From contig CAMKPI010000045.1 of assembly GCA_946414625.1 (NCBI GenBank), positions 1-10,709 on the forward strand: a DNA stretch of 10,709 nt, read 5' to 3'. Shown here piece by piece: positions 7,478 through 10,709 of the stretch. A program made the position numbers and the translations under genes. A model generated the notes under the pieces. The model worked only from the letters and a program-made list of their open reading frames with translations. It had not been told where the DNA came from and did not search any database. The first letter of the stretch is position 1; each line of letters starts with the position of its first letter. The stretch comes from an uncultured Spirochaetaceae bacterium (GTDB taxonomy: Bacteria; Spirochaetota; Spirochaetia; Sphaerochaetales; Sphaerochaetaceae).

Positions 7478-7790
7478 TCTTTCCTCTCCGCGAATTTTTG
7501 CAATTATTTATACACTACGACCCGAAACACGCTCTACCGCAGGGCGGCGTCAGGCTCCCCCGCGGGTTTCGCGGCGTTCAGCCGATTTTTTGCACCACGA
7601 TTCGAAACACGCCCCGCCATGCCCGTCACGCTCCACCGGAGTCTCCGCGTCGCGGCGTCCAGACGGTTTTCATACTCGCCCGCCACACTCCACCGGACTC
7701 CCCGCGGCGTTTTGCCGCCGCAAGCCCAGCTGGACCCTCTCCGCGGGTTTCGCGGCGTTCAGCCCCCGTTTGACCGCATCAGTCATTCAG
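7478..7790. repeat. Repeat-rich GC-rich non-coding spacer of three imperfect ~80-95 bp units
   Basis: I see no credible gene in this 313-bp stretch; open frames on the plus strand are low-complexity consequences of the repeats. Three imperfect units can be drawn at roughly 7513-7592, 7593-7679 and 7680-7773. A 24-bp element occurs twice exactly (7560-7583 and 7741-7764), with a degenerate copy at 7643-7664. Each exact copy contains a 5-bp-stem hairpin, CCGCG-GGTTT-CGCGG. A second element (consensus CACYACGAYYCGAAACACGC) is at 7513-7532 and 7593-7612. A third, with core CTCCACCGGA, is at 7628-7648 and 7684-7705. A further hairpin GCGGCG-TTTTGC-CGCCGC lies at 7704-7721. The layout resembles chromosomal intergenic repeat families (REP/BIME-like) rather than CRISPR: units are diverged and spacers unequal. 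No terminator with a U-tract is visible in the operon direction. Confidence 0.8.
7506..7512 (-). promoter_or_regulatory. Possible -10 box ahead of the GT4 gene
   Basis: Reading on the minus strand, TATAAAT lies about 29 bases upstream of the GT4 start codon in an AT-rich pocket at the edge of the GC-rich repeats. This would suit an internal promoter restarting transcription after the spacer. No convincing -35 hexamer is found at 16-18 bp, so the call rests on one box and position alone. Confidence 0.22.
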
Positions 7791-8012
7791 TCACCCGCGC
7801 GCGGACAGCCTGTCGCAGAACACCTCAAAGGCTTTTGAAAGAAGCCTCTCCCTCTCGATATCATCCCTGGACGCGTCCCCGGCTCTCTTTAGAGAGATCA
7901 TCCTGTCGACCAGCCTTTTCGGAGCGATTTTCAGCGCTGCTTTCATCAGCTTCGGGTGCTTGTTCAAAAACCGATATGCCTTAAACAGTATTCTCTTAAC
8001 AAGACTTTTCAC
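7791..8012 (-). CDS. Small basic helical protein, 73 residues, function unknown
   Basis: Starts with GTG at 8012, four bases after the wzt stop, and has a good GGGGTG ribosome site (8018-8023) overlapping that stop, so it is likely translated by coupling. The product is strongly basic in its first half, with an amphipathic pattern and the stretch LVKRILFKAYRFLNKHPKL (residues 4-22), then KIAPKRLVDRM, and a mixed-charge helical second half. There is no signal peptide or full transmembrane helix. I do not recognise a domain. The K/R-rich start followed by a proline resembles the C-terminal tails of the dual GT4 and WbdD-like proteins in this window, and, from memory, the helical C-terminus of E. 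coli WbdD. It may be a free-standing membrane-docking or scaffold peptide, or the surviving 3' end of a lost larger gene. It is followed by the repeat spacer. Confidence 0.6.
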   Translation of the reverse strand: MKSLVKRILFKAYRFLNKHPKLMKAALKIAPKRLVDRMISLKRAGDASRDDIERERLLSKAFEVFCDRLSARG

Positions 8013-8016
8013 AGAA

Positions 8017-8853
8017 TCACCCCATATAACAATCCGTATAGGCGCGGATCACATCCCTAGGCTCGCCGTCCCGCTCGATAAGGCCGTCCTTTATCCAGAT
8101 GCAGCGGTCGCAGAACTGCTCTATCATTCCCAGGGCGTGGGCGACAATCACAATTGTCGTGCCCCGGGACTTGATTTCCTTCAGACGGTTTATGCACTTT
8201 GCCTGGAAGGCCGTGTCTCCAACCGCGAGGATCTCATCCACCAGAAGCACATCCGGCTCAACGTTCACTGCCACCGAAAAACCGAGCCGCATATACATTC
8301 CGGATGAATATGTCCGCACCGGACTGTTGATGAAGTCCCCCAGTTCAGAAAAGTCGATGATCTGCTGAAGGCGCTTGTCAATTTCTTTTTTTGTAAGCCC
8401 GAAAATGGAAGCGTTGATGTAAATGTTCTCCCTGCCGGTCATGTCCGGGTGGAAGCCCGCGCCCAGCTCGATGAGCCCGGACACGCGTCCGTTCACCTCT
8501 ATGGTCCCGGAATTCGGATACATAATTCTGGAAAGCAGCTTCAGCGTTGTGCTTTTGCCGCTTCCGTTCTTGCCGATGATTCCGACCGCCTCGCCTTTTG
8601 CCACATCAAAGCTGACTCCCTTCAGGACTGCGAGGCCTTTATACTTATTGCGCCAGAAGAAAATCACCTTCTCCTTGAAGGTCGAAGCCTTGTCCGAGTA
8701 CAGGCGGAATTCCTTCACAACGTTTTTCACTGAAATTGCGGGCTTTCCGGATACTGGCTTTCCAGCTGCCGGTTTTTCAGTTGCCGGCTTTTCAACTGCG
8801 GGCTTTCCTGTCGTGGTTTTCCGTTCCTCTGAATTCTTATCGATTCCGTCCAT
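8017..8853 (-). CDS. wzt: Polysaccharide ABC exporter ATPase (short Wzt, no C-terminal carbohydrate domain)
   Basis: The 278-residue nucleotide-binding subunit has Walker A GKNGSGKST (94-102), the Wzt/TagH-type segment GLIELGAGFHPDMTGREN (126-143), signature YSSGM (182-186), Walker B VLLVDE (202-207) and the H-loop histidine H239. It energises export of undecaprenyl-linked polysaccharide by the Wzm permease. The protein ends about 40 residues after the H-loop, so the C-terminal beta-sandwich domain that binds capped O-chains in E. coli O8/O9a Wzt is absent. The N-terminus is unusual: about 40 residues before the ABC fold, with five KP-containing pentapeptides (16-39) encoded by 15-bp tandem repeats. 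The start overlaps the wzm stop by one base (TGATG), implying coupling. The role is secure; the exact substrate is inferred from neighbours. Confidence 0.93.
   Translation of the reverse strand: MDGIDKNSEERKTTTGKPAVEKPATEKPAAGKPVSGKPAISVKNVVKEFRLYSDKASTFKEKVIFFWRNKYKGLAVLKGVSFDVAKGEAVGIIGKNGSGKSTTLKLLSRIMYPNSGTIEVNGRVSGLIELGAGFHPDMTGRENIYINASIFGLTKKEIDKRLQQIIDFSELGDFINSPVRTYSSGMYMRLGFSVAVNVEPDVLLVDEILAVGDTAFQAKCINRLKEIKSRGTTIVIVAHALGMIEQFCDRCIWIKDGLIERDGEPRDVIRAYTDCYMG
8741..8815 (-). repeat. Five 15-bp tandem repeats inside wzt
   Basis: Five consecutive 15-bp units (plus strand, starting GGCTTTCC or a close variant at 8741, 8756, 8771, 8786 and 8801) encode the pentapeptide series GKPAV, EKPAT, EKPAA, GKPVS and GKPA near the N-terminus of Wzt. 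The unit length keeps the reading frame, so copy number could vary without inactivating the gene. Confidence 0.85.
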
Positions 8854-9638
8854 CAGAGCTCCTCCGCAAAACGCTTCTCAAGCCTGCCGAAAACAGCCCA
8901 TCCCAACACAAGAAAAAACACACCAAGCCCGAGAGAATACAACAGAAACTTCATATCCGGAGTTTTTTTATAGTACAGAACAGATCTGAAAATCGAAAGT
9001 ATTGATGTCATCGGGTTCAGACTGAATACAACCTTCATCTTCGGAGGCACGCTCTCAATAGAATACATTACAGGAGAGAGGAACTGCCATGCCATCACAA
9101 GAACCCCCATGATGTGCTGAAAATCCCTCACATAAACGGTCACCGAAGACACGATGAGAGTCATCCCCAACGCCAATATATATTCGGCTATAAACGCCGG
9201 CACAAGATACGGCAGAAGAAGAAAATCCAGCCCTATCGCAAACTGGGCAACCACAAGAACCACAATCATGCAGAGCAGCATGTTCACAAAGCAGGTCGTG
9301 ACCGTGATTATAGGGAGGATCCGCCTCGGAAAGTAGATTTTAGTAACCATCGACGACTGACCCACAACAGCCATCGAGCCGTCCGTGATCGACGTAGAGA
9401 TGGCAATCCATGGAATCAGGGCAACAAACAGGAAAAGATAGTACCGCTCTATCCCGCTCCGCAGGACGTAAGAAAACACGATTGTGTAGACAAGAAGCTG
9501 CAAAAGAGGGTTTAAAAACGTCCATGCAAAGCCGAGAAACGACGCCTTGTATCGCCCGCGGAGATCCCTGTGGACCATATTCCGGAGCATGTCGCGATAT
9601 TTGTAGATCTCGACCACTGATGCGAACGGCTTAGACAT
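8853..9638 (-). CDS. wzm: Polysaccharide ABC exporter permease
   Basis: An ABC-2 family permease of 261 residues, the usual Wzm/KpsM/TagG size. It opens with a cytoplasmic segment containing HRDLRGRYK (24-32), the conserved element before TM1 in this family. Six hydrophobic helices follow, at about 36-58, 66-84, 109-136, 144-169, 176-194 and 231-253. The motif SPVMYSIESVP (188-198) sits near the fifth helix and LNPMT (207-211) follows, both typical of the family. With Wzt it moves undecaprenyl-linked glycan across the inner membrane. I prefer ATG 9638 because GGAGGA (9646-9651) lies seven bases upstream; an in-frame GTG at 9677 would add 13 residues but has a poorer site. The stop overlaps the wzt start by one base. 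Confidence 0.93.
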   Translation of the reverse strand: MSKPFASVVEIYKYRDMLRNMVHRDLRGRYKASFLGFAWTFLNPLLQLLVYTIVFSYVLRSGIERYYLFLFVALIPWIAISTSITDGSMAVVGQSSMVTKIYFPRRILPIITVTTCFVNMLLCMIVVLVVAQFAIGLDFLLLPYLVPAFIAEYILALGMTLIVSSVTVYVRDFQHIMGVLVMAWQFLSPVMYSIESVPPKMKVVFSLNPMTSILSIFRSVLYYKKTPDMKFLLYSLGLGVFFLVLGWAVFGRLEKRFAEEL

Positions 9639-9645
9639 GAAAAAT

Positions 9646-9651
9646 TCCTCC
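9646..9651 (-). promoter_or_regulatory. Ribosome binding site that decides the wzm start
   Basis: GGAGGA on the minus strand, seven bases before ATG 9638. It lies inside the longer open frame that begins at GTG 9677, and its strength is the reason for choosing the shorter protein. Confidence 0.7.
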
Positions 9652-9688
9652 ACGAAAGCTGATAAACCATTCCTCACGAACAGAAGTC

Positions 9689-10624
9689 CTATGCATCGGG
9701 CCCTCCCTCAGCAATCGTGCTCCTGAAATATTCCAAGGTGTCGAGCACGATTTCCTCGATTCCAATCTCCGGCTTCCAGAGCGTGGCACGGCGGAGCTTT
9801 TCGTTGTTGCACCGTATCACGGGCGTATCGGAGACGCGCATGCGGAGCGGGTCGCTTACAACATCGCAATGAACCCGGGCGTTCGCAAGAACAATATCCA
9901 GCACCTCGCGCGCGGAGTATGCCCTGCCGGATCCCACGTTGTAAACCTCGCCGCTCCTGCCGCACTCGGAAATCAGCCTATATGCGCGCACCACGTCACG
10001 CACGTGGGTGAAATCCCTTTTTGCGTTCAAATTACCGACCTTCAGCTCTTTTTGCAGACCTTTCTCAATCCGAACCACTCCGGCGCAAAAATCGGGAATC
10101 ATGAAGCCTTCCTTCTGCCCGGCTCCGCCGTGGTTGAAGCTCCGCGTCATGCAAATATTCATCTTGTACACTCTGGAATACAGACCTGCGAGATTCTCCT
10201 GTGCCAGTTTGGAGATCGCATAGGGGGTCTCGGGCTTTGGCTCCATGTCCTCCGTCACGTCGACACCCGCTTCGCGGAGTCGTCCGTATTCATCGGAAGA
10301 GCCCACAACAAGGATTCTGGTTTCAGGATTTATTTCCCGGACTGCATCCAGGAGGTTCAAGGTGGCGATGACGTTCGACTGAAATGTCAGCTGTGGATTT
10401 TTCCACGAAAGGGAAACGCTCGCTTGTCCGGCAAGATGAAACACTGCGTCCAGCCTGACTTCCTTCAGCTTTTCAAAAAGGCTTTCCTTGTCGAGGAGAT
10501 CGACCCGTGTGCAGACGTCGGAATCAAAGAGATCGAAACAATACGTTTCATAACCGGCGGATTCAAGCTCCCTCTGGAGATATCCCCCGACAAAACCGCC
10601 TCCGCCAGTGATCACAGCCCTCAT
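9689..10624 (-). CDS. rmd: GDP-4-dehydro-6-deoxy-D-mannose reductase-like SDR enzyme
   Basis: A 311-residue extended short-chain dehydrogenase. The NAD(P)-binding motif TGGGGFVG is at 6-13, with HLAGQASV (63-70), the catalytic serine region VGSSDEYG (107-114), the Y-x3-K pair Y135/K139 (PYAISK), and RSFNHGGAGQ (161-170). The last resembles the FNH-GPGQ element of GMD/RMD enzymes, followed by RDFTHVRDVVRA (203-214). RMD reduces the 4-keto sugar made by GMD to GDP-D-rhamnose in the cytoplasm. Its ATG overlaps the stop of the gmd-like gene in an ATGA, so the two enzymes of one pathway are coupled. It lacks a clear ribosome site of its own. A related activity (GDP-6-deoxy-talose synthase or another 4-ketoreductase/epimerase) cannot be excluded from sequence alone. 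It lies 50 bp before the wzm start. Confidence 0.7.
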   Translation of the reverse strand: MRAVITGGGGFVGGYLQRELESAGYETYCFDLFDSDVCTRVDLLDKESLFEKLKEVRLDAVFHLAGQASVSLSWKNPQLTFQSNVIATLNLLDAVREINPETRILVVGSSDEYGRLREAGVDVTEDMEPKPETPYAISKLAQENLAGLYSRVYKMNICMTRSFNHGGAGQKEGFMIPDFCAGVVRIEKGLQKELKVGNLNAKRDFTHVRDVVRAYRLISECGRSGEVYNVGSGRAYSAREVLDIVLANARVHCDVVSDPLRMRVSDTPVIRCNNEKLRRATLWKPEIGIEEIVLDTLEYFRSTIAEGGPDA

Positions 10625-10709
10625 AGGACGCTCGCCTTTTCTTTTTGAGCAAGACGCAGGTCATGCTCCGCCATGATGGCACACAGCTGTTCATAGCTGG
10701 TTTTCTGCG
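10621..10709 (-). CDS. gmd: C-terminal end of a GDP-mannose 4,6-dehydratase (partial)
   Basis: Only the last 28 codons plus a stop (TGA 10623-10621) are in the window; the rest lies beyond base 10709. The encoded end contains TSYEQLCAIMAEHDLRLAQK, matching the pattern of GMD C-termini (an aromatic residue, E-x-L-x-x-x-M, then D-L-x-x-A and charged residues). The ATGA overlap with the downstream rmd-like gene supports it: GMD makes GDP-4-keto-6-deoxymannose, the substrate of RMD. The identification rests on a short segment plus gene order. Confidence 0.62.
   Translation of the reverse strand, partial: QKTSYEQLCAIMAEHDLRLAQKEKASVL

Noticed and set aside
7566..7591. Intrinsic terminator formed by CGGC-GTTCA-GCCG followed by ATTTTTT
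   Set aside because: The T-run follows the hairpin only on the plus strand, where no gene needs terminating, and the stem is only four pairs. In the operon direction there is no U-tract after it.
7513..7773. CRISPR-like array in the spacer
   Set aside because: The repeats are imperfect, of several kinds, with unequal gaps and no cas genes. They fit an interspersed repeat family better.
7004..7984. Long plus-strand open frame of 326 codons across the GT4 5' end, the spacer and the small gene
   Set aside because: It covers the well-supported GT4 coding strand and the repeats, has low-complexity Arg/Pro/Ser-rich content and no recognisable domain or ribosome site. It is an antisense shadow.
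9639..9677. Upstream GTG start adding 13 residues to Wzm
   Set aside because: A strong GGAGGA site seven bases before ATG 9638 and the usual family length favour the shorter protein. The GTG has only a distant, weaker site.
9869..10648. Plus-strand open frame of 259 codons opposite the rmd-like gene
   Set aside because: The minus strand carries a complete SDR enzyme with all motifs. The plus frame shows no domain and reflects codon bias of the opposite strand.

Overview
The window is a polysaccharide (probably LPS O-antigen) biosynthesis and export locus. Every gene I can support lies on the minus strand, so the reading order is from base 10709 down to base 1. The very tight junctions (an ATGA overlap, a TGATG overlap, and gaps of 1, 4 and 12 nt) point to one long operon. 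It is interrupted only by a repeat-rich non-coding spacer (7478-7790) that may carry an internal promoter. An ABC-2 polysaccharide exporter with an O-antigen chain terminator suggests a Gram-negative bacterium with an outer membrane. I cannot name the genus. Base composition is uneven: the sugar-nucleotide and ABC genes and the spacer are visibly GC-richer than the glycosyltransferase genes on the left, as is common in patchwork O-antigen loci.

Layout, in transcription order. The C-terminal end of a GDP-mannose 4,6-dehydratase (gmd, cut by the window edge) overlaps an extended-SDR reductase/epimerase (rmd-like). Together they would make GDP-6-deoxyhexose, most likely GDP-D-rhamnose. Next come the ABC exporter permease (wzm) and a short ATPase (wzt) with an odd KPA-repeat N-terminus, then a 73-residue basic helical protein, then the 313-bp repeat spacer. 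After it come a GT4 glycosyltransferase, a WbdD-like methyltransferase-kinase-coiled-coil protein, an 869-residue protein with two GT4 domains (WbdA-like polymerase architecture), a membrane-anchored GT2 of the polyprenyl-phosphate sugar synthase type, and the N-terminus of a multi-spanning GT-C-type glycosyltransferase that runs off the left edge.

How they work together (inference from known O8/O9a and D-rhamnan systems). GDP-D-rhamnose (or a related sugar) is polymerised in the cytoplasm on an undecaprenyl-linked primer by the GT4 enzymes. The WbdD-like protein caps the non-reducing end and its coiled coil sets chain length. Wzm/Wzt exports the chain. The GT2/GT-C pair could add a side sugar on the periplasmic face. 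Unusual points are a capping enzyme paired with a Wzt that lacks a cap-recognising C-terminal domain, a C-terminal tail motif shared by the cap enzyme and the dual polymerase, a separate small protein that resembles such tails, and three independent tandem or interspersed repeat structures.
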